Below, piece after piece: positions 56,100-63,877 of a DNA stretch of 64,000 nt. The notes under the pieces are model-generated. The model did no database searches, was not told the DNA's origin, and saw only the letters and a list, made by a program, of their open reading frames with translations. The position numbers and the translations under genes were made by a program. Each line of letters opens with the position of its first letter. Within the stretch, counting starts at the first letter, position 1. This DNA is from Lewinellaceae bacterium (lineage in GTDB: Bacteria > Bacteroidota > Bacteroidia > Chitinophagales > Saprospiraceae). The stretch spans positions 372,001-436,000 of the forward strand of contig JACJYB010000001.1 of assembly GCA_020636355.1 (NCBI GenBank), read 5' to 3'.

Positions 56100-57110
56100 C
56101 TAAAATTCTTCCCATAACTTCCGTGTAGCCCGTAACCTCCGGTAGGCTTCGGTCGCCTCCACAAAATTTAACGTCTGTTGCCCGTCACTGGCAGCCTTTT
56201 CAGGCGTCTGATGGACTTCCATGATGATCCCGTCGGCACCGGCCATCACACTGGCCAGAGCGATGGGCTCCACAAATGCCCGGATACCGATGCCATGGCT
56301 GGGATCCGCAATGACCGGCAGATGCGTCATCTTTTTGAGCATTGCAATCGCATTAATGTCCATCGTATTTCGGTAGGCATTCTCATAAGTGCGTATACCT
56401 CGTTCACAGAGCATGATTTTCTCGTTTCCATGCGAGAAGATGTATTCTGCGCCCTGTAATAATTCTTCGATGGTTCCGGACATGCCTCGTTTTAACAATA
56501 CCGGCTTGTCTACTTCGCCCAATGCATCAAGTAAATTGAAGTTTTGCGCATTCCGGGCTCCAACTTGATAGATGTCAATAAAATCATGCATTTCGGCGAT
56601 CTGTTCTACCATCATGACCTCGGTAATGATGCGGATGCCGTGTTCCCGGCAGATCTGGTGAAACATTTGCAAACCTTCCTGTCCCAATCCGCGGAATGAA
56701 TAGGGGGAACTGCGTGGTTTGTAAACGCCACCACGCATGATCTTTACATCATTGGCCACCAGATGTTTTACGACCGCTTCCACTTGTTCTTCCGACTCAA
56801 TGGAACAAGGTCCCGCCATGATCTGAAAATGTCCTCTACCGATGCCCACACCGTCTCCAAGGTCTATTTTCGTATCCTGTACCCGCCATTTTTTGGACAC
56901 CAGTTTGTATCCGTCGCTGACGCGGTGAATGTCCTGGATCCCTGGCAGGGTTCCGATGACACGGATGTCGATCGGTTTTTTACCTACACCTACCAGATAA
57001 TGATGTGATTGGGTTCTTACCTCGGTGCTGGTAAAGCCATGAGCTGTTAATTTTTGCTGAACTTCCGCCAGCTGGCCCGGTTGGATGTTTGGTTCAAGGT
57101 GAATGATCAT
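56100..57110 (-). CDS. aroF: 3-deoxy-7-phosphoheptulonate (DAHP) synthase, type I-beta with N-terminal regulatory domain
   Basis: 336 residues from the ATG at 57110, which overlaps the trpA stop (ATGA). Residues 1-70 form a ferredoxin-like (ACT-like) regulatory domain (MIIHLEPNIQPGQLAEVQQK, STEVRTQSHHYLVGVGKKPI). The barrel follows: FQIMAGPCSIESEEQVEAVV, VKIMRGGVYKPRSSPYSFRG (phosphoenolpyruvate and metal binding), IITEVMMVEQIAEMHDFIDI, QVGARNAQNFNLLDALGEVD, PVIADPSHGIGIRAFVEPIA. The enzyme condenses phosphoenolpyruvate and erythrose-4-phosphate as the first step to chorismate. Placing it last in the trp operon lets the supply of chorismate follow tryptophan demand. The regulatory domain suggests inhibition by an aromatic amino acid. 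Confidence 0.9.
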   Translation of the reverse strand: MIIHLEPNIQPGQLAEVQQKLTAHGFTSTEVRTQSHHYLVGVGKKPIDIRVIGTLPGIQDIHRVSDGYKLVSKKWRVQDTKIDLGDGVGIGRGHFQIMAGPCSIESEEQVEAVVKHLVANDVKIMRGGVYKPRSSPYSFRGLGQEGLQMFHQICREHGIRIITEVMMVEQIAEMHDFIDIYQVGARNAQNFNLLDALGEVDKPVLLKRGMSGTIEELLQGAEYIFSHGNEKIMLCERGIRTYENAYRNTMDINAIAMLKKMTHLPVIADPSHGIGIRAFVEPIALASVMAGADGIIMEVHQTPEKAASDGQQTLNFVEATEAYRRLRATRKLWEEF

Positions 57111-57898
57111 GCTTCTACAGGATTTTTGATGTGCTGGACAAACTGGTGGATCTGCTGCTCCATCGGAACATTTGCCCCTTGACCCAGCTGTTTGATGAAA
57201 GCACTGCCAACGATTGCTCCGGCTGCATAGTGGCATGCGGTATTAAAGGTCTCGTAATTGGAAATGCCGAATCCGATCAAACGGGGATGTTTCAGGTGCA
57301 TAGCCTGTACCCGGCGAAAATATTCCAGTTGACTCGCCTGGATAGCCGTTTTAGCGCCGGTGATGGAGCTGCTGGAAACCATATAAATGAATCCATTCGA
57401 TAAGTCATCGATTTTGCGAATACGATCTTCCGGTGTCTGAGGGGTGATCAGAAAGCTGATCTTCAGCCCATGATGTTTTAGCTTTTCCCGGTAAACCTGC
57501 TCGTATTCATGCAGTGGCATGTCCGGTATGATCAATCCATCCACTCCGGCATGCACACAGGCACGGAAAAAGCGGTCTTCACCATATTGCAGTACCGGAT
57601 TAAAATAACCCATCAGGATGAATGGGATATCGGTGTGTTGGCGGGCTTCCTTCACCTGTTGGAATAACAGGTCCAGAGTCATACCATTGGCAAGGGCCTT
57701 TTCACTGCTCGCCTGTATGGTAGGGCCGTCGGCTAAAGGGTCGGAATAGGGTATCCCGATTTCAACCAGGTCTACACCCGCATCTGCCAGGTGCCGGATG
57801 ATCTTCACCGTATCGCCTAACCCGGGATATCCGGCAGTAAAATAGATGTTCAGGATTTCTTGTTTCTTCTCCTGAAATAATCGATCCAGTCTATTCAT
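57107..57898 (-). CDS. trpA: Tryptophan synthase alpha chain
   Basis: 263 residues. TIM barrel that cleaves indole-3-glycerol phosphate to indole and glyceraldehyde-3-phosphate. Motifs: LVEIGIPYSDPLADGPTIQ with catalytic Glu46 and Asp57, ILMGYFNPVLQYGEDRFF, DGLIIPDMPLHEYEQV, FIYMVSSSSITGAKT, and phosphate-binding VGSAFIKQLGQG. The first residues overlap the end of trpB by eight bases; its stop overlaps the start of the DAHP synthase gene (57107-57110). Cytoplasmic, in complex with TrpB. Confidence 0.95.
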   Translation of the reverse strand: MNRLDRLFQEKKQEILNIYFTAGYPGLGDTVKIIRHLADAGVDLVEIGIPYSDPLADGPTIQASSEKALANGMTLDLLFQQVKEARQHTDIPFILMGYFNPVLQYGEDRFFRACVHAGVDGLIIPDMPLHEYEQVYREKLKHHGLKISFLITPQTPEDRIRKIDDLSNGFIYMVSSSSITGAKTAIQASQLEYFRRVQAMHLKHPRLIGFGISNYETFNTACHYAAGAIVGSAFIKQLGQGANVPMEQQIHQFVQHIKNPVEA

Positions 57899-59078
57899 GA
57901 TCGGGTAAGTGTTTGATGTAGGTTTCCAAATCTTTGTCGCCGCGTCCGGACAGGTTGATCACGATAACATCACCTTCACGGTAGGCCAGTTGATCCAACG
58001 CTGCAAAGGCATGGGCAGACTCCAATGCGGGTATGATGCCTTCGATCCGGGTCAGATGATAGGCGGCTTTTAACGCTTCTTCGTCGGTGATGCTGATGGC
58101 TTCTGCACGGCCGCTTTTGATGAGATGGGCGTGCATGGGGCCAATACCTGGATAATCAAGGCCTGCAGAGATGGAATACGGCTCAATAATCTGTCCATCC
58201 TCGGTCTGCATCAGAAGTGTTTTGCTGCCGTGGATTATTCCTGCTGAACCCAAAACACTGGTAGCGGCGGACTCTCCCGAGTGGATGCCCAACCCGGCAG
58301 CCTCAACGGCTACCAGGCGAACATCCGGTCGATCCAGGTAATGATAATAGATGCCCGCAGCATTGGATCCTCCGCCAACACAAGCAATGATGATATCCGG
58401 ATGGTCGCGACCGGTTTTCTCTTTCAATTGCCACTGTACTTCCTCGGAGATAACCGACTGGAAGCGGGCTACCATGTCCGGATATGGATGTGGTCCCACC
58501 ACCGAGCCGATAATGTAGTGCGTGTCTTCCGGGTTATTGATCCAGTCACGTATCGCTTCATTAGTCGCATCCTTCAGCGTTTTACTTCCGCTCGTAGCCG
58601 GTCTGACCTCGGCGCCCAGCATTTTCATTCGTGCTACATTCGGCGCTTGCCGCTTGATGTCTACTTCCCCCATGTATACGATGCATTGGATACCCATCAA
58701 CGCACAGACCGTAGCTGTGGCCACGCCATGTTGTCCGGCCCCGGTCTCGGCTATGATCCTCGTTTTGCCCAGCCGTTGGGCCAGCAAGATCTGCCCGACA
58801 GTGTTGTTGATCTTATGGGCTCCGGTGTGGTTAAGGTCTTCGCGTTTCAGATAGATCTGGCATCCATACGCCGCAGAAAGCCGTTCTGCGAGGTAAAGAG
58901 GAGAAGGCCTGCCCACATAGTCTTTGAGCAAACTCCGAAACTGTTCCTGGAATGCAGGCTCCTGCATAATGTCCAGGTAGTTGCGTCGCAGGGTCTCGAT
59001 GTTGTGGTACAACATTTCGGGTATGTATGCGCCCCCGAATGGACCATAATAGCCTTGGGTGTCAACGGTATAACTCAT
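57891..59078 (-). CDS. trpB: Tryptophan synthase beta chain
   Basis: 395 residues, a typical length for the main TrpB type. The PLP lysine lies in LNHTGAHKINN (Lys89), phosphate of PLP binds at CVGGGSNAAGIYYHYLD, and the N-terminus YGPFGGAYIPEMLYHNIETL is standard. Other conserved stretches: ETGAGQHGVATATVCALMG and GLDYPGIGPMHAHL. The enzyme joins indole, channelled from TrpA, with serine to form tryptophan. It overlaps trpF by 17 bases and trpA by eight, so the four genes are tightly packed. Confidence 0.97.
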   Translation of the reverse strand: MSYTVDTQGYYGPFGGAYIPEMLYHNIETLRRNYLDIMQEPAFQEQFRSLLKDYVGRPSPLYLAERLSAAYGCQIYLKREDLNHTGAHKINNTVGQILLAQRLGKTRIIAETGAGQHGVATATVCALMGIQCIVYMGEVDIKRQAPNVARMKMLGAEVRPATSGSKTLKDATNEAIRDWINNPEDTHYIIGSVVGPHPYPDMVARFQSVISEEVQWQLKEKTGRDHPDIIIACVGGGSNAAGIYYHYLDRPDVRLVAVEAAGLGIHSGESAATSVLGSAGIIHGSKTLLMQTEDGQIIEPYSISAGLDYPGIGPMHAHLIKSGRAEAISITDEEALKAAYHLTRIEGIIPALESAHAFAALDQLAYREGDVIVINLSGRGDKDLETYIKHLPDHE

Positions 59079-59688
59079 CGATAAAGTTTTGCAGTTTTTG
59101 GATGTCCTTTAATCCCGGTTCTAACTCAAACCGGCTGTTCAGATCGACCCCGATCAACCGGGGATGGGTCAGTTCACGAATGGAAGCAACAGAAGCAGGC
59201 TCGATCCCACCACTGAGCAGAAAAGGGGTTGTCCCCTGGTACTGATCCAGCAGGCTCCAATCGAAACGAATGCCATTGCCTCCCGGTTGAGCGCCTTTTG
59301 CATCAAAAAGGAATGCATCCACCACATCTTCAAAAGCTTCCAGCTGACTAAAGTCAAAAGTCTCGTCTACCCGGAACGCTTTCCAGATGCTTGCATGCGC
59401 CCGCTGTTTCAGTTCAAAACAATATTTTGGATTTTCCTGGCCGTGGATTTGCAGCACATCCAGGTCATGAGTGGCAATGTTACGGATGATCTCCCGGATA
59501 TTGGCATCGACAAAAACACCAACCCGCTTGAGTGGGCCTGTGATTTCACGCGGGGGGGGATTTTCAGTGTAGCGTTTTGAATTTGGATAAAAGATAAACC
59601 CAATGTATCGCACATCCAGGGCAGCAAGAGCCTGAACATTTCCGGTGTCCCGCATTCCACAGACTTTGATCGATAATGGTCTGCTCAT
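59062..59688 (-). CDS. trpF: Phosphoribosylanthranilate isomerase
   Basis: 208 residues from the ATG at 59688, which shares ATGA with the trpC stop. TIM barrel: IKVCGMRDTGNVQALAALDV (catalytic Cys), YIGFIFYPNSKRYTENPPPR, VGVFVDANIREI, VLQIHGQENPKYC, LFDAKGAQPGGNGIRFDW (catalytic Asp) and FLLSGGIEPASVASI with GVDLNSRFE (phosphate site). It isomerises phosphoribosylanthranilate in the third step of the pathway. The stretch NPPPREIT is encoded through a run of eight C on the coding strand (8 G on plus); the frame is intact there. Confidence 0.95.
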   Translation of the reverse strand: MSRPLSIKVCGMRDTGNVQALAALDVRYIGFIFYPNSKRYTENPPPREITGPLKRVGVFVDANIREIIRNIATHDLDVLQIHGQENPKYCFELKQRAHASIWKAFRVDETFDFSQLEAFEDVVDAFLFDAKGAQPGGNGIRFDWSLLDQYQGTTPFLLSGGIEPASVASIRELTHPRLIGVDLNSRFELEPGLKDIQKLQNFIDELYR

Positions 59689-60485
59689 GCGAGTGTGGGT
59701 TTGGCAATTTGCTGAATGAAGCGGGCACACGCTTTCGCCGGTTCGGGATGCTTCATAAATTGTTCACCGATCAGAAATCCCTGGTAACCTACTTTACGGA
59801 GATGGACCACCGTATCCGGGTCGGAGATGCCGCTTTCTGAAATTTTGACTTTCTCCGACGGTAAGTGGGGAAATAGACGTTCTGAACTTTCAATACTGGT
59901 GACAAAAGTCTTCAGGTTGCGATTGTTGATGCCCACGACATGAATTTCGTCGCAAATCTTATCGAGCTGTTCTTCCCCGTGGAGTTCGAGCAATACTTCC
60001 AATCCCAGACTTTTAGCTGTGCCGGCCAGAGCTTTAACCTCAGTAGCTGTTAGTGCTTCGGCGATTAAAAGTATGGCATCAGCGCCGATCGATTTTGCCT
60101 CCACGATCTGATAAGGATCCACCGTGAAATCTTTACGCAATATGGGACAGAAATTGAAATTGCGCGCTGTGGTCAGGTCCGCATTGCTCCCACCGAAAAA
60201 TTCATGGTCCGTCAATACGGAAAGAGCGGAAGCCCCGGATTGCATGTAACCGATGGAGACCTCCTCGACCTGCGCATAGGGATTGATAAATCCCTTGGAG
60301 GGAGACTTGCGCTTGAATTCGGCAATAATCCCGGATTTGTCCGGCCGCAGCAGGTATTTGGAAAGCGATACGGTGGGCGTTTCATAATAAATGGTCTTCT
60401 CCAGAAGGGCGACCGGATAGAGGGCTTTATTTTGTTCGACTTCTTTCCGCTTTTGGGCTACAATTTTTTCGAGGATATCGCTCAT
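59685..60485 (-). CDS. trpC: Indole-3-glycerol phosphate synthase
   Basis: 266 residues. TIM barrel with IIAEFKRKSPSKGFINP (general acid Lys and Glu56), ALSVLTDHEFFGGSNADL, PILRKDFTVDPYQIVEAKSI (catalytic Lys), ADAILLIAEALT, VLLELHGEEQL, GINNRNLKTF and KISESGISDPDTV (phosphate loop). It closes the indole ring from the carboxyphenylaminodeoxyribulose phosphate. Both ends overlap neighbours by four bases (60482-60485 with trpD, 59685-59688 with trpF). TrpC and TrpF are separate, not fused as in E. coli. Confidence 0.95.
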   Translation of the reverse strand: MSDILEKIVAQKRKEVEQNKALYPVALLEKTIYYETPTVSLSKYLLRPDKSGIIAEFKRKSPSKGFINPYAQVEEVSIGYMQSGASALSVLTDHEFFGGSNADLTTARNFNFCPILRKDFTVDPYQIVEAKSIGADAILLIAEALTATEVKALAGTAKSLGLEVLLELHGEEQLDKICDEIHVVGINNRNLKTFVTSIESSERLFPHLPSEKVKISESGISDPDTVVHLRKVGYQGFLIGEQFMKHPEPAKACARFIQQIAKPTLA

Positions 60486-61480
60486 GATTGGCTCAGTTGA
60501 ATCAGTTTGGTAAAAGATTGGTAAGCCCGTCCACTATCGAGTGATTCGCGGGCTGCAGCTACACAATCGGTCAGGGACCAGGAGGGATAAAAACACTGGA
60601 TTCCCAGGGCCGAATTGGCGAGGACTGCCTGCTTTTGGGCTTCGGTGCCCTGGTTTTGCAATACATTGGTAAAGATCTTGCCGGCCTCCTCTACGGTTTC
60701 GCCTCCGTACAGGGCTTCCGGGAGCAATACCGGCAATCCGAGGTCTTCGGGGTAAATCTCCCGTTCGTACCAGGGTGATTTTGCAATAAATGGGCCGGTA
60801 AGGGACACTTCATCGTATCCGTCCAGACTGTGGACGATTATATATTGTTTGTCGGTTTTCTGAAACTGGTAATGGTACAACCGCGCCAGGTTCCGGTTAA
60901 ATACGCCGGTGAGTTGATAATGGGGTTGAGCCGGATTGACCAGGGGCCCTAACATGTTAAAGAATGTTACCATGCCAAGCTGACGCCGGATTGGTCCTAC
61001 CGCCTTCATCGCCGGATGGAAAAGGGGAGCATGGAAAAAGCAAATATGCGCCGCTTCGATTTGATTCTCCAGCTTGCCGAGATCGTTGGTGAACTGGTAG
61101 CCCAGGTGTTCCAGTACATTGGATGATCCACAGGCGCTGCTTACACCATAGTTGCCGTGCTTGGCCACTTTATGCCCTGCACCGGCCAGTACAAAAGCGG
61201 TCAGCGTGGAGATGTTGAACGTATTTTTTTTGTCGCCCCCTGTGCCACATACATCGATGGTATCGTAGGCGGAGAAGTCGATGGGTACCCGCAATTCCAG
61301 GAGGGCATCCACAAACCCCTTCAGCTCTTCCACCTGGATATCGCGCATCCGGAAAGTAGTGATGAAGGCCGTCATTTGTGCTTCATTAAACTGGCCCTGA
61401 GACATGGCGGTTAGCAATTCTTTCGCCTCGCTGCGGCTGAACGATTGAAAAGCGAATAGATGATCCAATGCTTCTTTCAT
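60482..61480 (-). CDS. trpD: Anthranilate phosphoribosyltransferase
   Basis: 332 residues. N-terminal helical bundle (LFAFQSFSRSEAKELLTAMS), then the PRPP-binding loop DVCGTGGDKKNTFNISTLTA, KHGNYGVSSACGSSNVLEHL with the conserved K-H-G-N, FFHAPLFHPAMKAVGPIRRQ, FFNMLGPLVNPAQPHYQLTG and VVHSLDGYDEVSLTGP. It attaches the phosphoribosyl group to anthranilate. The gene is ten bases after trpG. Not fused to the glutaminase, unlike E. coli. Confidence 0.96.
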   Translation of the reverse strand: MKEALDHLFAFQSFSRSEAKELLTAMSQGQFNEAQMTAFITTFRMRDIQVEELKGFVDALLELRVPIDFSAYDTIDVCGTGGDKKNTFNISTLTAFVLAGAGHKVAKHGNYGVSSACGSSNVLEHLGYQFTNDLGKLENQIEAAHICFFHAPLFHPAMKAVGPIRRQLGMVTFFNMLGPLVNPAQPHYQLTGVFNRNLARLYHYQFQKTDKQYIIVHSLDGYDEVSLTGPFIAKSPWYEREIYPEDLGLPVLLPEALYGGETVEEAGKIFTNVLQNQGTEAQKQAVLANSALGIQCFYPSWSLTDCVAAARESLDSGRAYQSFTKLIQLSQS

Positions 61481-61490
61481 AGTGTACGGT

Positions 61491-62096
61491 TTATACGTTG
61501 GCTTTTTCAGCGACCATGGCGTCGCAGGTGGCCAGGAAATTGGTTAGCAGGGTTTTGCCAACGGGAGTTAGGACGGATTCCGGGTGGAACTGCAAACCCC
61601 AGATCGGATATTTTTTATGTCGAATGGCCATGATTTCACCGTTGGCATCCCGGGCCAGACAGGTTAACTCTTCCGGTAAAGTGTCTTTCCGGATCACCCA
61701 CGAATGATACCTTCCTGCTTCAAAGGTGGCGTCGACGCCGTTAAAGATCGGGTCATCGGTTCCTTCCACCTGATACATCGGTGTTGAGACACCGTGATAG
61801 ACATCGGATAGGTTTTCCAGAATGCCGCCAAAAGCCTCACCGATGGCCTGATGCCCCAGACAAATCCCCAGGATAGGTTTTTCCGCTTTATAGGCCTGGA
61901 TGATGGCAGGCATATTGCCGGCCTCTGAGGGGACACCCGGACCCGGACTGAGCACAATGAGATCGTAGGCAGCAACCTCTTCGATGGAGATGGCATCGTT
62001 GCGTCGCACTTCTACCGGGTTGGAGCTTATCGTCCTTAAATATTGCACCAGATTATAGGTAAACGAGTCGTAGTTATCGAGGACCAGTATTCTCAT
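61491..62096 (-). CDS. trpG: Anthranilate synthase glutamine amidotransferase component
   Basis: 201 residues. Class I amidotransferase: start LVLDNYDSFTYNLVQYL, LIVLSPGPGVPSEAG, nucleophile elbow ILGICLGHQAIGEAFGG (Cys79), RYHSWVI and the His-Glu pair in WGLQFHPESVLTPVG (His171, Glu173). It gives ammonia to TrpE. The start overlaps the trpE stop as ATGA (62093-62096). In some species this subunit is shared with para-aminobenzoate synthesis; its place here supports the Trp role. Confidence 0.95.
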   Translation of the reverse strand: MRILVLDNYDSFTYNLVQYLRTISSNPVEVRRNDAISIEEVAAYDLIVLSPGPGVPSEAGNMPAIIQAYKAEKPILGICLGHQAIGEAFGGILENLSDVYHGVSTPMYQVEGTDDPIFNGVDATFEAGRYHSWVIRKDTLPEELTCLARDANGEIMAIRHKKYPIWGLQFHPESVLTPVGKTLLTNFLATCDAMVAEKANV

Positions 62097-63502
62097 GATT
62101 CGATTTTTTCTGCGAGTTCCAGAGCGCGTTTCAGTGCTCCTAATTTATTATTCACTTCCTGAAGTTCACTGGCTTCCACACTGGAAACCACCACGCCCGC
62201 ACCGGCCTGATAGGTCAGTTTGTGATCCTTGCTCAGAAAGGAGCGTATCAGGATCGCCTGATTCATATCTCCGTTCAGCTGGATGTAGCCGATGGCACCG
62301 CCGTAATAACTGCGCTGGACATTTTCGTAGCCATGGATCAGCTCGATGGCCTTGTATTTAGGTGCTCCGGAGAGGGTACCTGCCGGGAAGGTATCGGCAA
62401 AGATCTGTACCGGATTGCTTTCCGGATACAACTCGCCTTCAACGGTACTGACCAGGTGCATGACGTGCGAATAAAAATGGATGGACTTCAGGTCCTTGAC
62501 CTGCACATTTTGGGTGTGTTTGCCCAGGTCGTTACGGGCCAGGTCCACCAGCATGATGTGCTCTGCATTTTCTTTCGGGTCCTTGGTAAGGGCTTCTGCT
62601 TTACGCAGGTCTTCCTCGGCATCACCGGTCCGGCGGTAAGTGCCGGCAATGGGATTCACCCGGGCCACCCCATTCTTGATAACCATCTGTGCTTCTGGAG
62701 ATGAGCCGAAGATCTTGTAGGACCCCAGATCAAAGTAGAAGAGGTATGGGGAGGGATTGATGGATCGCAGGATGCGATAAACATTGAATTCATCGCCGGT
62801 AAATCCCTGCTGGAACTGTCGGCTCAGTACGATTTGGAAGACGTCACCGATCTGGCAGTGGTGTTTGCCTTTGGTTACCAGATCCATAAACTCCTGGTCC
62901 GTCAGATTGCTGGTTTCACCACCGGCCAGATGAAAGGGATAGGTGGTGAAGTTCCGGGAGAAAAGGATCCTGCGCAAGTCTTCGAGTTGGCTGGACCAGC
63001 CTTCCACCAGGTTTTCGATCAGGTAATATTCATCCTTGTAGTGGTTGAAGGCCAGGATGAAGCGATGGAGTTCGTAATGCATCTCAGGTATGTCCTGTTT
63101 CCGTTTCTCATCATCGAATTCCAGGGTGTCGAAGTACCGCACACCTTCGAAGTTTGTGTGCCCGAAAAACCCATTGACGAGCGGGTAGGGGGCATCGTAG
63201 GCTATTTCGAAGCTGTGGATACAATCATTGAGAGCGGCCGGTACATCGGCGATGCCGTTTACGGCAAGCCGCTCCACGGATTTATCCGGCCCGGTCATCC
63301 GGATCTGGTTATTCTTCACCTGGAAACTGGCGATGGTCTCCAGCCCGATGAAGGAGAACGATTCTTCCTTGTTTGAAAAGTCATTACTCTCCAGTAGCAC
63401 CGGATGGGTGTAGTGGTCGCGCAGTTTCAGGTACGACGTCACCGGAGTGATGAAGTCGGCAAGCCCTTTAGTGACGCGTGCGTTGATTTGGATTTTCTTC
63501 AT
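62093..63502 (-). CDS. trpE: Anthranilate synthase component I
   Basis: 469 residues from the ATG at 63502 (MKKIQINARVTKG). An in-frame GTG at 63517 lies only a few bases after the attenuator and is less likely. Chorismate-binding domain features: GDVFQIVLSRQFQQGFTGDE, PSPYLFYFDLGSYKIFGSSP, AGTYRRTGDAEEDLR, MLVDLARNDLGKH, DTFPAGTLSGAPKYKAIELI and GAIGYIQLNGDMNQAILIRS, with GAGVVVSSVEASEL at the end. It makes anthranilate from chorismate with ammonia from TrpG. First structural gene of the operon and the target of attenuation. The N-terminal domain holds the usual Trp feedback site region (LLESNDFSNKEESFSFIG). Confidence 0.96.
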   Translation of the reverse strand: MKKIQINARVTKGLADFITPVTSYLKLRDHYTHPVLLESNDFSNKEESFSFIGLETIASFQVKNNQIRMTGPDKSVERLAVNGIADVPAALNDCIHSFEIAYDAPYPLVNGFFGHTNFEGVRYFDTLEFDDEKRKQDIPEMHYELHRFILAFNHYKDEYYLIENLVEGWSSQLEDLRRILFSRNFTTYPFHLAGGETSNLTDQEFMDLVTKGKHHCQIGDVFQIVLSRQFQQGFTGDEFNVYRILRSINPSPYLFYFDLGSYKIFGSSPEAQMVIKNGVARVNPIAGTYRRTGDAEEDLRKAEALTKDPKENAEHIMLVDLARNDLGKHTQNVQVKDLKSIHFYSHVMHLVSTVEGELYPESNPVQIFADTFPAGTLSGAPKYKAIELIHGYENVQRSYYGGAIGYIQLNGDMNQAILIRSFLSKDHKLTYQAGAGVVVSSVEASELQEVNNKLGALKRALELAEKIES

Positions 63503-63522
63503 ATGTCGTTCATTCACAAGGT

Positions 63523-63569
63523 ATTAAAACGAAAACGCGGCTTGCCGGGTGGATCCGACAAACCGCGTT
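63523..63569 (-). terminator. trp attenuator
   Basis: On the minus strand, a 15-pair stem (AACGCGGTTTGTCGG with CCGGCAAGCCGCGTT, two G-T pairs) with loop ATCCAC, then TTTTCGTTTT. It ends about 20 bases before the trpE ATG and 34 bases after the leader peptide stop, so it is positioned to end transcription ahead of the operon. Confidence 0.9.
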
Positions 63570-63582
63570 GTATATCTTCTTG

Positions 63583-63646
63583 ATACCTATGGACGGCTCA
63601 GCTCACACCCGGAAGGAGTAAGATCTGTGCCACCACCAATAGGTAT
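63583..63646 (-). promoter_or_regulatory. trp leader pairing segment (1:2-type stem)
   Basis: In the transcript ATACCTATTGG, which includes the first Trp codon (complement of 63636-63646), can pair with CCATAGGTAT (complement of 63583-63592); ten pairs with one bulged T. A ribosome stalled at the Trp codons would free the second segment. I could find only weak pairing (AGCCGT) between this segment region and the 5' arm of the attenuator, so the antiterminator is not proven. Confidence 0.5.
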
Positions 63647-63659
63647 GTTGTACGGTCAT
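63603..63659 (-). CDS. trpL: trp operon leader peptide (Trp-Trp-Trp)
   Basis: An 18-residue peptide, MTVQHTYWWWHRSYSFRV, encoded from ATG 63657-63659 to TGA 63603-63605. Three consecutive TGG codons give the Trp sensor: when charged tRNA-Trp is scarce, ribosomes stall there. The ATG lies 22 bases after the promoter -7 box and the stop is followed by the attenuator. The peptide is far shorter than other genes here and lies alone in the 155-base leader, which is the expected layout for transcription attenuation. Confidence 0.85.
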   Translation of the reverse strand: MTVQHTYWWWHRSYSFRV

Positions 63660-63680
63660 GTTAATTTTTCTTGACGGGAC

Positions 63681-63712
63681 CAAATATATAGACATTAGCA
63701 AAGACTGTGCAA
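63681..63712 (-). promoter_or_regulatory. trp operon promoter
   Basis: On the minus strand TTG (63710-63712), 21 bases, then TATATTTG (63681-63688), a full match to the -7 consensus. It stands 22 bases ahead of the leader peptide ATG. Confidence 0.65.
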
Positions 63713-63847
63713 GTTTTTTAAGTAATTTTTGACTGGAGGGGTGATGAGTGCAGGTACCGGATCCTTTAAGGTTTGCGATCGGGACGTCCTCGCACCGGCA
63801 TTCCGGGGAATCCTCGCTTTCCTCGCTACACTTCAACACGTATACAC

Positions 63848-63855
63848 TATATTTG
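63848..63855 (+). promoter_or_regulatory. -7 element of the YfhO-like gene
   Basis: TATATTTG matches TAnnTTTG and is 22 bases before the ATG at 63878. No good TTG at the -33 position. Confidence 0.45.
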
Positions 63856-63877
63856 CCCGATCTTAATTCAATACCAC

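Noticed and set aside
58281..59084. 267-residue open frame on the plus strand
   Set aside because: Antisense to trpB, which has all its family motifs; sequence shows no known domain.
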